NCBI GenBank assembly: GCA_036850595.1
Contig: CM072151.1
Location: 17,337,307-17,401,306 of the forward strand
DNA: 64,000 nt
Reading direction: 5' to 3'
DNA from: Rhyacichthys aspro
Taxonomy: Eukaryota > Chordata > Actinopteri > Gobiiformes > Rhyacichthyidae
This document shows, piece after piece, positions 41,301 to 53,300 of this stretch. The stretch's first letter is position 1; each line of letters starts with the position of its first letter. The notes beneath the pieces are model-generated. The model was given only the letters and a program-made list of their open reading frames with translations. It searched no databases and had not been told where the DNA came from. The translations under genes and the position numbers were made by a program.

Positions 41301-44300
41301 GCCAAGTGTGTGTCTGACATTAGCAGCATTTAGCGAGCAACTGTTCACATTTGATATAGACATAGCATCCTGGTGGGCTTTTTTTTTTTGGTAGCTGTAG
41401 TTATGGCTAACTATAATTGCCCATATATGGTCACTTATAGTCTTAAAATAAAACATTCAGCAGGAGCCAAACAACACCAAACTCGAAGCTTAAATCTAAA
41501 CCTTAACAAATGCATATGACGTCAAGCCCACGGCTACGTACTTCTTTGACACAATCTATGGTTCATGTATAGGTAATAAAAGTTAATGATACGTAGCAAA
41601 GTCTTCAGCATGTTTCACATTGCATATTTATTGAAACCACATTCATGTGCTGGAGCCGTCTGCACACATACACTCACACACACTAGACACTTGAACTCTG
41701 GGTCCATTAATCAAAGTTTTCCAAAGCCTTGAGACTGTCCATGTTACATAAATCTATCATTCCCAGCGCTGCATGTTTGACGTGTGAATAATAGTGAATG
41801 AATGTGAATGGAAGATTATGTTTCTGTGTGGCCATGGAGCGAACACACAATGTGTATTTGATTTCCACTTGGACTGATGCTGCTTCACAATAGACAAATT
41901 GAAGTGGAGTCACCTAACACTCCGGGACAAATTGTGTTAGTATTGCCTGAAACCCATGTGAATGTCAAGATGATTCATTCCTTCAATTCACTCCTGTCAG
42001 TCACTCTGTCTGAAACTGTCTAGGAAACAATATAAATGGCAACAAAGAGAAAAGCAAATAGAGCAGATATGAGTGTCTTTTCTTTTTTCCCGTGATTTTA
42101 CGAGCTGCTGTTATATTTGGCTCTTAACTCCCATTGGGAAGTTCCTCGGTCTGCAGCCCGCAATCTAAAATATAGATGGCTTTTATTCTGAAAAAAAGAG
42201 AGAAGCTGGAGTGTGCTTTTATTGTGAAGAGGCGGAGCTCCCAGACAAGACCGAGAGTGAGTCAGAGCAGAGTGAGAGAGAGCCGAGGGTCTGTCTGTCA
42301 CTGTCTGGCTGCTCACTGCTCTATATATGCTGCTCACACCTGGCTCACTGCACACCACTGTTGGGAATAGCAGCAGCAGGAGCAGCACCACTCAAGGTAA
42401 CACTTTGACCACTTTATTATTAAACATATTCAGCAAGAACAAGAGAGTGTGACTGAATGGAAAAAAGATTAACAGAAGAATGCTTTTTTTTGTTTTGCGT
42501 TTGAAATGAAAGCTAAGTTATTCTCATGAGGTTTTTTTCCTGGTTTACATGTGACTTTTAATGATATGCTTTGGAAATGGGAGTTTGGTTTTGTGACGGA
42601 CAGCCATTCATTTGTGGAGGCTCTTGAAAAGTTCAGAAACTGAAAATAAGAAATCATGCAACTGTTAAAAAAAAGTTTTCTTTCGGGTTGCGCGCTGGGC
42701 CTGATTTGTTTGCAGAGCTCAGCATTGGAGTCAGATGGATTAGTTAACACAATAGACTGCGTTAGGTGAGAACTGCTCTTTCCCCTCGCCGGCTCTTCCT
42801 CCCCTCCTCTCCTGCTGCTAATCCCATTTGATGCCGATGTCTTTCCCACTCCAATCCAGAGAAGAATGTCTCCGGCATTCCTGCTTTTGAGAATAAGGGG
42901 GGAAAAAAGCCAATCTGGGTCGGACAGCGGCGAAAGAGTTGAGGGTGATGGATGGATGGAGGTGTATGGTGAAAAGCAGGGCTCACTGATTGTGGAGAGC
43001 CCTCTTCACCTACACTTGGAAATGAAATAGGAGCCTGTATTGAGAGCCAGGGGGAATTATAAGAAAAGAAAGAAAGAATCTGGGCCAGGGAGAAAGTGGG
43101 TGATTGGAGCAGTCGTGAACTGTTGGTGTGGCTTGAATAAGGAAAGCGCTCTGTGCTGCTTTAAACAGAGGGGGGAAAGGAAAACAGTCTGGTTCTGTTT
43201 TATGTGGTGTGTGTGCAATTAGAGCCAAAGAGAAGGGGGTGGGGTACCAGTGGAGGAGAGGGGCCCAAAATATGTTAGGGACAGTAGAGGTACAAAGAGG
43301 GAACGAGTCAGAGATGGAAGCAGTACAGTGTTAGCTCTCTCCTGTTAAGTGGAGGTAGGCACTTGTAACAGCACCTGATTTTCTGCATACAGTCAGTCAA
43401 CGTACTTTTGTGTTTTGTCCAATAGAATAATAGTACACTGATAAACTGCGATGCACTGTATTAAATATTATACTGGGAAGTTGACAGATTGAGTTTTTAA
43501 GACAGAAGCTATAAGCCTATATAAAAAGGGTGAATAAGGTATGAAGCTGCTAGCTAGAGATGCTAACAGCCAGAAAAGTGAAGCATGTAAAGTTATCTTG
43601 GAAGAAGGAATTTTAGAGGGTTTGGCTTGGTTACTACGTCTACCGTGAAAAAAGCCTGTCTGCAACATCAGTAATCTTAAGCTAGCAACAGTGATGGGTT
43701 ACTCACTGTATTCATTCCAATGTTTACTTTTAACAATATGTATACAATCTACAGTATATACATTTACTTTTTTGAACGGGAGTCCAATGCGAGACGAACT
43801 TCTTGGAGCCAGCCCTCACTTTAGCCACTGGTTCCTTTATCCACTAATCTTCCCGTGTCTATGGTTTTGAGTGTAATGAAGTTACCCAGTAAAGTAACTA
43901 AGGCAATTAGAGTTTGACATTTGAGCTTTGGTATTCCTGAAACATTTTTGCATGGCACATTTGCAGACTGCCATGACACAAACACTTTCCCCACTATTCA
44001 TCTGGTCATACCCTGTGTCACTCCATTCTAACAAGCAAATCAGTGTTGCTCACAGTCAGTCAGTGCGAATCACTCAGACATATGCTCAATCTATTCGCTC
44101 GGGGCCATTTGACAAATTCACACTGACGCACTGCAGCCAGTGATGATGCAACCCTGGGCTGAGGAGTGTGTAGTTCATAGGTTGTAGTTACATTTCTACT
44201 GTAAACTATGCAGGAATGTTTTGCTTGACTTTTGGGATATGTAGTCAATGATTTACAAATGCAAGGTTATGCTGTAAAGTGTTAGCATTCTAAAGCTGAC

Positions 44301-47300
44301 TTTTAGCTTTGTGTTGTTGTTTACAAAAGGAAAGCCCTCATTACTGGAAATAGCCAATGAACAACGTCCCGTTCCCTCCTTCACACGCTTCCTGTATCAG
44401 CTGGGTCTAATAAAAAGACGAAAACAATGAGTTAAACTGCAAGCTGCTTTATCAGGACAGTGCGGGCACTAATCATGTGTTATTGTAGGAAGCACAAACA
44501 AGTGGCACAGAGTAAACAAGGCCATTTAGTACGTTGAGGGCTCATTTATTAGAACAAGATGGTGCTGGTAAAGACCCACTGTGTCTGGCACGTCTCTCAT
44601 TGCGGGGCTGTAAAACACACTTCGCTTTAAGTTACTGTCAAGCTGTTCTTGGCCTGCTTTTCCATTTAGAGTAATCCACACTAGATTGTCTTCGCCTGTT
44701 CTGACCTTATTCCCCTCTTCCTGCATTAAAGTTTTTACAGACAGGATCTAGCCCAAGGAAAGTATTTTTAAGGACGAAATCGGAAAGACAAAATACTTAA
44801 ATGCCTGGGCTATTTATACTGCTGGAATAAGAGGTAATGAAAGAGGCAGAGACGTAAGAGTAATGCCGCGTTAGAGTCGGAATGACAGACAGAGGAGCTG
44901 GAGCGTTTTTTTCTCTCAGCAAAGCACAGCTCTTTGTGGGCCAGTTGGCTCAGACCAGAACAGCACAAACACAGGGCGGTTGGCATGGCAACAGAGGAAC
45001 ACTTCCCTTTCTAATTCGGCCCCCGCTCCAGAAACAAAGAAATAGAGAGTTGTGGAAGACTTACAGAGGTGTGTTTAACTTCCCCAGAAAATGCCTAATG
45101 GTCAAGTAATCAGGAGTTAGCCCCAGGTCCTGGTGTTTTATAGCTTCAGAGTGGACAGTTGAGATGTGAAGGCGAGGTGTTTGAACAGTGGCCCGGTGGT
45201 GCAGTTTGTGATGAGGGCAGACTGGACGACCCTTGTCCTCTGTTACTTGGAAAGCCTTAAGTGGGCCATAAACCTATTCAGGCTTACAGCTGCAGCACAG
45301 ATAAGATGACCTTTTATACACTGTCAAATATCAAGCATGTCTTTTAACATCAGTGGCAGTATTAAAGTAGCTAGAGTGGACTAACTAGCCACTGTGAGCA
45401 AAGAAAAAAGGCTATGAATACCACTCAGCCAAGCTTTCATTACTGTGGTTTATGTAAGCACAAATTACAACACTGTTTCGTATCATAAACACATCAGACA
45501 TTTGGCATAGCACCTTTTTAAATAGAAAGCTAGAAAGCATCCTGAGATCTGTCCAGAGGTCTTTGAGTTCCTTCATGCTACAGCAGCAGAGCGCTCTGTC
45601 AAACAGAGACTGGGATGCGGCTGCGAGGAAATGAAGTGTGTTTCCTCTCTGCTGGAGCGCACGGCCAGGGCGCAGCCTGCCACGCCGAGAACACAGCCAA
45701 AAAAGGAATCGAATGACTGTGCAGCGCTACAGGCTTCACGAGCTGCCAAACTCTTCCTGTAAATGCAGTCTTTTAGTGGAGGCCTGAGCAGGAGATGGTC
45801 AGGGAATGTAAGAGAAAATGTATACAAAGAGACAGACACCGAGAATAGATTGTTGTTCAGGGAATTCTGTATAAAGAGCTCCAGGGTCACAACAGACACT
45901 TGTATATGAGATCGACTGAAGTCTCTAAATTAAGAGACTCATTGGTCATTGCTGTTGGCTCGTGTTGTGAATTTGTTACACTCTGCTCAAGTTGTTTGCG
46001 CCGTGTGCAGGGGGCAAGGCTACAACCAGGAGGAGGGGGCTCTGCATTCTTAAACATGAAAAATAGTCCAACTGATTATTCAACATCTGGAAAGGATTTG
46101 GCCATCGGTGCTGGAGGACTCCTGACAACGTGCACCGCTGGGATGTACAGTATATTCGTTACAGGCGGCCTATGAAGAACTCATCAGTCTCACACACAAC
46201 ACAGAGCACTAACCCCAAACCTCTGTCCTCCACTCACTCTTCAAGGACTGGTTCCTTCAGTTCACCTTGAGCTGGTCTGGTAAAAGGCCTCCTGGTGAAT
46301 GTAAAGCATGAGAAAAGAGAAACTTTGGGTTTGACACCGATGACATTTCAACATTCGCAAACTTCCCACTCTCCCACAGTGACATCACAGCCCAGTGAAT
46401 CAAAACTAAAGGAGTGATTTCACAGCCACACCTCAGTGAGACAGCACAATGGTCCATTTTAATGCATTAGTGCTGCATTTTCATCACAATCTCCAGGAGC
46501 ACTGTTAAAATGAGTCCATCAGGTTGAACAGGAACTGTAGTTTTCCTCACAGTTTAACTTATCTCCTGATCCCTTCACCATGCTGATGGATTGTCAACAG
46601 AGTGGCTTTTGAACAAGTCTTTGTTAAGGCTTGAGGCTGATAACCTATCAGTCTGTGCTGCTGGTGGAGGGGTTTCCTTCCCAGAAATAAAGGCTTATAA
46701 ATTGTGCTCATACCATTACACCATTGCAAGTTAACACCTAAATACATTTGATTTGACTTTAACAAATCTGTCATATTTTGAGATATTTTCCTTACGGATG
46801 ACGTGTACAGTGCAATAGCAAACATGTTTGTTTGTGAAAGATGGACAAAATGTGGACTCTTTGATTGGCATTTCAGCTTTTTTCAGTTAACTTCTGGCAT
46901 ATGACTTTTCTTGCAGTTGTGTTGTGCCTTGTGTTCAGTAGAAAGGGGCTCTGGAGTCATCCCCAAATTGAAAACAGCTGCATGATTTTGCAACAGTTTT
47001 ACAAATGTGTTACTTTGCTACAAGGCCCTTCACCCTTTGAAATCTTTATGAGAACAAGGTGTCTTCAGTTTGTGATGCCTGTCACTGATGAGTGCTGTCC
47101 TTCACAGGAACGCCTCCCAGATCAAGCAGCTGCAAGACCAGATCCTCCTCGAGCAACAGGAAGCAGCCAACTGGCAGGAGCAGCAGGAGCAGCAGCAAAA
47201 CCAGGAAGTCCCGCCTCCACCGCAGCCGCCACAACCACCACAGCAACCAGCACCTCCTGTAGAAGCCCCTCCCCCTTCGCCACCCTCGCCACCGCTCCCC

Positions 47301-50300
47301 CCGCCCCCGTCCTTCCAGGAGCTGGAGAGCAGCACCACCATGCAGGCCAGCACCTTCAACTACGCACGGCCCAAGCAGTTCATCGCGGCCCAGACATCGC
47401 CCATGTCCCCTTACGCCCCCTCCTCTGGGTCGTCCGGGTCCAACGTGTCCTCACCCCTCTCCCCCGGCACCTCGCACAAGCCCTTCAGCAGAGTCACCCT
47501 GCCTCCGTTCACTAAGGCCAGCAGCGTGGAGTCCCCCAGCTCACCATCGTTCCCTCCTCCGCCACCGCCCTTCCTCAGCTCCAGTAACCTGCCCTCGCCC
47601 TCAGGCTCCGCTCAGGACTTCCCCCCTCCTCCTCCTCCACCTCCACCTCCGCCCCCTATGTCCATGTCCCCTCCACACTCTGAGACCTCCTCGCCCTTCT
47701 CCTCCGTGCCCCCGTCTCCTGCCTCCAGCTTCCTGTCCTCGGTGCTGCCCTCCACACCAACATCGCCCGGCAGCCCGATCCTCAACGCTCTGGGCCTGCC
47801 CAAAGGCAATGGCACTGTGTAAGTAGCCACCGCACACACTAGGCCAGAAGGTAGGCTTACTTAAAGATACGTCTACATAAAGGCATTTTGTTGTGGTCAC
47901 ATCTCAAAAATAGTGTCTTAAATGCATCCATATAACTTACAGCTTCTTGTTAAAAAAAGTGTGACATACTTCAACCTAGAAAAGTACTTCCATTTTATTT
48001 TCTTTGACTTGTTGGTTCTAATGGCAGGCCAAAATAAAGAGGCATAAGCCAAACAAGGCCCTCAGGCTCCATATTGAGCAACTATGCTGTAGAGCTTTGG
48101 TTACACAGTCCATCAAGTTACAGAATAAGGAGAGATGACATGTTTAAATTTTCATAATACATGTTTACAGGAACGTGCTAACTATAGATCCACAGCAAAA
48201 CACACAGACACTTAAGTCCTCTGAAGGGACATGAGCCTCGGCAACAAAAATAACTGAGGACCTCAAGAAGTTATTAACTAATTTAGATCAGGAACTATAT
48301 TTTTAGTGGTCTGTATTCATCCGGCAATCAGCTGGGAAGCCACAAAATTGCAGTTGGGAAATTCATTTTTGCATTTGCACATTCACATACAAAACTTCCA
48401 ACTGCCTTTCAGTTTCAATTAGCTTTTTTTCCCCCTCCTGCTGACATTCCACCTTTATGTCTTTGCCAGTCATTTGTCAATAGCCCCTGACTCCCCTCTC
48501 ACTGTGGCATTCCTGCAGCAGATAAGAAGACACACACTGGACATGCCCAGATAAGGGCCCATATGAAGACGTGTGTTGCTGTGTTACAGGCGAGAATTAC
48601 TTTTATACTGACAAACGTTTTGTTGGGGGGTTTTTTCAGCAAAGCGTTCCCCAAAAAATCCGTCACCAGGACGCCCCGCATTGTGTCGGACTCGGACATC
48701 CAGGGATCCAAAGACGCTGTCATCCAAGACCTGGAAAGGAAACTGCGCTTTAAAGAGGAGCGCAACGGACAACAGGTACGTACGATATGTGTGCGCACAT
48801 TAACTCCTACATCTGCTGTTTTCGAGTGACTTTGTGGTACCATTAACCGATTAACAAGACAGGGACACTATTTAGGTTCATACTGTTTTGTGGAGGCATT
48901 TTCTAACTCAGAGCAAATATTTAAGTGATATATAATGTTGTGCGTGGGCCACTCACACACTAACCGGCGCTGACCCATTAAAACTGCTTCCAGAGGTTAA
49001 CCTATGAGGAGAAGATGGCGCGCAGACTGCTGGGTGCCGACAACGCCGCCACAGTCTTAAACACACAGGACACAGAGGAGGAGCCAGTCACTCAGGTACA
49101 GTGGGACCACACACACCTGGAGGTCCACACCACCGCACTGCTGCATGGATATCTGTCACACACACACATTTTGTTGCCATTCTAAAGAACTGGCTTGCAC
49201 CCCCACCGTGTCTCGTGAGCACTGCTGAGTTATGAAAGAGCGTATAAACATAAAGTCTACCAGAACCCTCCATAAAAAGCTCAGAAGTGACACTGTTTGA
49301 AGGCTTCTGTAGACATTTGTCTGACTGTGAGACTAAAGATCATTGTAATTCAACTTGTAAACACCCCAGTCTTGTATCAAGGCTTATTGCTGTTTATTTT
49401 AAGCAGACCTCACATGGAGATGATAGCATATACCAACCTGAATCAAGATTTGAATCAATTATGAACTCTTTCTTCTTTCTTTTATATTCATTTATATTGA
49501 ACCAGGACTAGACCAGAACAAAACTAGAGCTTAACTAGTGTAAACCAGTTTAAACTATGACTAAACTGGATTCATTTGAAAGTAAACTTGAACTAAACAG
49601 GAACAAAACCAGCTCTTAACTAGGAATGAACCAGAAATAAACCATAGATAAAAGGAAAACTGGACTTAACCACAACTATACCATGATTAAAATCAGGACT
49701 AAACAAACATTAAACTAGGACTTAGCACACAAGACTCAAAATGAAACTTGCTCTAAATTAAGACTCAAAGAGTGAAAGACGCTAACAAAAGAAATCAAAG
49801 CGTAGTCACCATGAGGCAGACCGAGAATGTTCCTGATTGGCCGCACACTAAAGCTCTGCATGTGGCTGCGAATGCATTGGTGCCAGATGTTGAGGATATT
49901 AGCTTTCTTGGCTTCTTGAGGTTTTATTGTGATGTCACGCATGTGTTTGCAGATTTTCAGTTTTAAAAGCCACTTCATTTGGAGCATCAACACCCACACT
50001 TATAAAAAGGCTCTTAGTGGCACATTCTGACAGCAGTTCACACACAAAACATGTTCTCTTCTCTCAACAGAAAGACAAGTCATCTGAGTCTTCCCCCATG
50101 AAGGTTATTGAAAGTTTTAATATCACCTCTTTTTGTTTCTTTCACTGTGTCAAAGGCTTAACTCACAGAATTCACTTTGATATTTTAATGGTTAAAAAAC
50201 TCAATTAGATTACCCACTCAGAGGCAGGTACGAACACACGAGAAACGTTGCATTTGTTGCTTGTGGATAATGATAGTGATTGAACAGGGCAGGGTTTGTG

Positions 50301-53300
50301 CACTTTTTCCCAATCATATCTATAGTTTGTATTATGAGGCATGTCCAAACCCGCAGAGGCAACGTTTTATTCTGTCCTTTCACTGAGTTTCTGTCACGCA
50401 AAGCATGCCGCATCAGAAATTAAAATAGCACTTAAGTGGTATCTTCATAGAGAATAAAGAAAACCTCACATCATCCGAACGAACATGCTGCAGCAGCTGC
50501 CCTTTGTAGACTGTGATTGGCCGTCATTGTTGAGCCGCATGGTGCATTCAGAGGCATAGATGCTGTGCAGCTGTGCCCGAGGCCTGTCATTATCGGTGTG
50601 ATGTGTCATCAAGCCACGCAGCTCTGCAGATGTTCCCTCGGCCTCTGCACTGCTCCAGCGATGACAGACTGATGAAGGAGTGCACAGGGAGTGGCACATT
50701 GGAGAAATGGAAAATTGGAAGAAGGTTTTAGAAAAAGTAATGTGTAAAAAGTCTGACCCAGGACAACGATATTGTTATGAAAAGCTTTCCTGTCACATGC
50801 TTGCTATCTGATCACACCACCCTCTTCACTGTTGATTAAACCATTTCCTGTTTCCCAAATCACTAACCTGTCCGTCTCTCTGCCGTCTAGGAGTACAAAG
50901 TGTCAAGCTTCGAGCAGCGCCTCATCAGTGAGATCGAGTTCCGTCTGGAGCGCTCCCCCGTCGAGGAGTCGGACGACGACGTGCAGCACGATGAAGACTC
51001 CTCAGGACAAGGAGAGGCGCCGGCCTTCGACCAGAAACTCAAGCACTACAAAGTGTTCGAGGGCATGCCTGTCACCTTCTCCTGCAAAGTCACAGGAGAG
51101 CCCAAACCTAAGGTGACCAGTGCTGCATAATGTATTAACTGATAAAGGAGAAAGAGTGTCATGTTATATCAGTTCTGTAATAGCTTGTTTTCATTGCACA
51201 TAGTGATGATTAATAAAATTGTGAAAATGCATAACTTCCGAGGCAAATGTAGTTTAAAGCCATCATCCAATAGATAAGAAGAATCTATTTCAAATTTCCA
51301 GTCTGTTATAGGATTGTTCTTCTTCAAAGACAACGTAGACACTTTTCAGTTTTATTCACTGACAGCCAAATTGTTTTATCCAGCACCAAAGCAAGAAAAC
51401 TGTCAAAACAAAATGTCTATGTCAGAGTGAATGCTTCTATAGTTTACATAGCTTACTAAACTCAGCCGCAGTACAACCATGAATCAATTGTGTGTGGCCT
51501 TCTTTGAGTTTTTGCAGTAGCTCCTGACTCCTCCTACTGGTACAAAGTGATACAACAGGCTTCCCAGGGAGGCACTTTCTTAGTCTTTTATTAAAAGAAG
51601 GTTATTTAGGAAATGTTTAGTGAAGATTTTTCCTCCAGTGCCTTGTAGATTTACTATAGCTGAAGCTGAAGAAAATGTAATTAGTCACTTGAGTTTAATC
51701 AGAAGTATGTCAGAGCTCTGTGGCAGTGGTGCTGATGGGTCATGTTTGTGATGGAGGGTGTAGAGTCTGAACATACGCCGTGTGTTGTGATAAGGGAGGC
51801 CCTGTGCTGGACCTGGGGCAGGCTGCATGCCTCTGTCCGCTGTAATGACACGCTGATGACAGGCTGCAGGAAGTATGAAAAAAAAAGCAAAGCATAGAGA
51901 GCAGATAACTCAGGGTCTGATCGTTTGTGATGGATTGCAGGTCTACTGGTTCAAAGACGGCAAGCAGATCTCCAAGAGGAGCGAGCACTACCGGATCAGC
52001 CGAGACCCCGACGGAACCTGCTCCCTCCACACGGCATCGGCCTCGCTCGACGATGACGGCAACTACACCATCATGGCAGGAAACCCCAAGGTGAGCGGTC
52101 AAATAAAACACACACGCTCTGACAACATGACCGTGTGTCCGGCCACAGGAGATGTCAGCGCTCATTACAGAGAGAGTGATGAGTATCAAGATAATAGTCG
52201 TCGGTCTGAAGAGGAACAGGGCGTTGAATGAGACAGGAAATAACCAAAGCCCTGATGAGGGTCAAAAGTTCACCCGCTGGAGGCTTTCTGACAGCTCACA
52301 TTTGGTCTCCCACTCATAATGTTTGTCTCCTCTGGTCCCAGGGCAGAGTGAGCTGCACAGGACGGATGATGGTGCAGGCTGTGAACCAGAGAGGACGCAG
52401 CCAGCGCTCCACACCGGGACAGATGCGCAGGTGAGGGCCGCTGACAGACGCACAAACCACCAAGTGAAGTCATTCTGTTTATATTTACACAGTAATCCAA
52501 GAAGATCGTATTTCACATGTTTGCTGTGGCACGCAGCCTAAATCTTTTTCTGTTCTGTTCAAGAATTAGTCTGATCTCTGTGAATTGTATTTGGATTTTC
52601 AGTGGAGAGTACCAACAGGCACAGAATAAACTGCCTTACAGTTACTGAATCCTAAAAGCATGGCGTTAATCCGGCCCTATTTTAATTAAACGCTTAGAAT
52701 TGCTTGACTGGATTTCTACTTAGAAGTAATTACTATGAAGGGAAGGCATTCCTGACCCATTTCACTTTACATAGTGATGGGTACGGCTTGCAATACGTTT
52801 CAACATTCAAAGGTTACTCTATTTTAGGTACTGCTCTTCTTGGATGTGCCCCATAATATTCTATCAAGTCAAATTTACAGATTTACACTGAAATAATCTG
52901 GAAATAGGTTAAAATGTCTAAATGGCCTGAAAATATTGTAGCCCCTCTTAAAACAACCTCTGAAACTTCAGTGGCTGTTAATTTGCAAGATCACAGATAT
53001 GCCTTCGAGTAAAACGAGAATTAACTTGACTTTTGACCCTCCGAATAATTTCCAGGTGATTATTACATGTAAATTCAAACTAACAAAACTGAGTCTGTCA
53101 AGAAAAAGTCCTGGATAAAACAACAAGCAACCAGACTCTCTAATCCAAATGACTGCTCTCAAGGGACTACACATGCACATGCTGCCATTGGCTCAACCCT
53201 TCTTTTGTAAAGCAGAACTTCAGCAGAGAACACAGCGATAGCCAACACCTGTTTGCATTGTTTTCATCTCTCTCGTGACCTTCCATAGACAGTAGGCACT

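Larger units (their letters stand above)
34624..47107 (+). other. palld: palld intron 9 (12.5 kb)
   Basis: No coding exon is recognised. It contains the MEF2/MCAT motif pair (40134), a diverged local duplication (40700-41520) with a SINE-like insert, and the candidate internal promoter near 42322. This position, between the first and second proline-rich exons, is where mammalian palladin has the promoter of its shorter isoform. The rest is plain AT-rich sequence. Confidence 0.75.
49096..50890 (+). other. palld: palld intron 12
   Basis: It contains a degenerate minisatellite (49498-49735) and a candidate 33-nt cassette exon (50071-50103). Nothing else is recognised. Confidence 0.6.

Noticed and set aside
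47102..47359. Cys/Gly-rich antisense open frame
   Set aside because: It is the reverse of the Gln/Pro-rich palld exon 10; no independent start or splice evidence.
46865..47515. 216-codon plus-strand open frame
   Set aside because: It runs out of intron 9 into exon 10 in a frame different from palladin; the proper frame matches human palladin closely.
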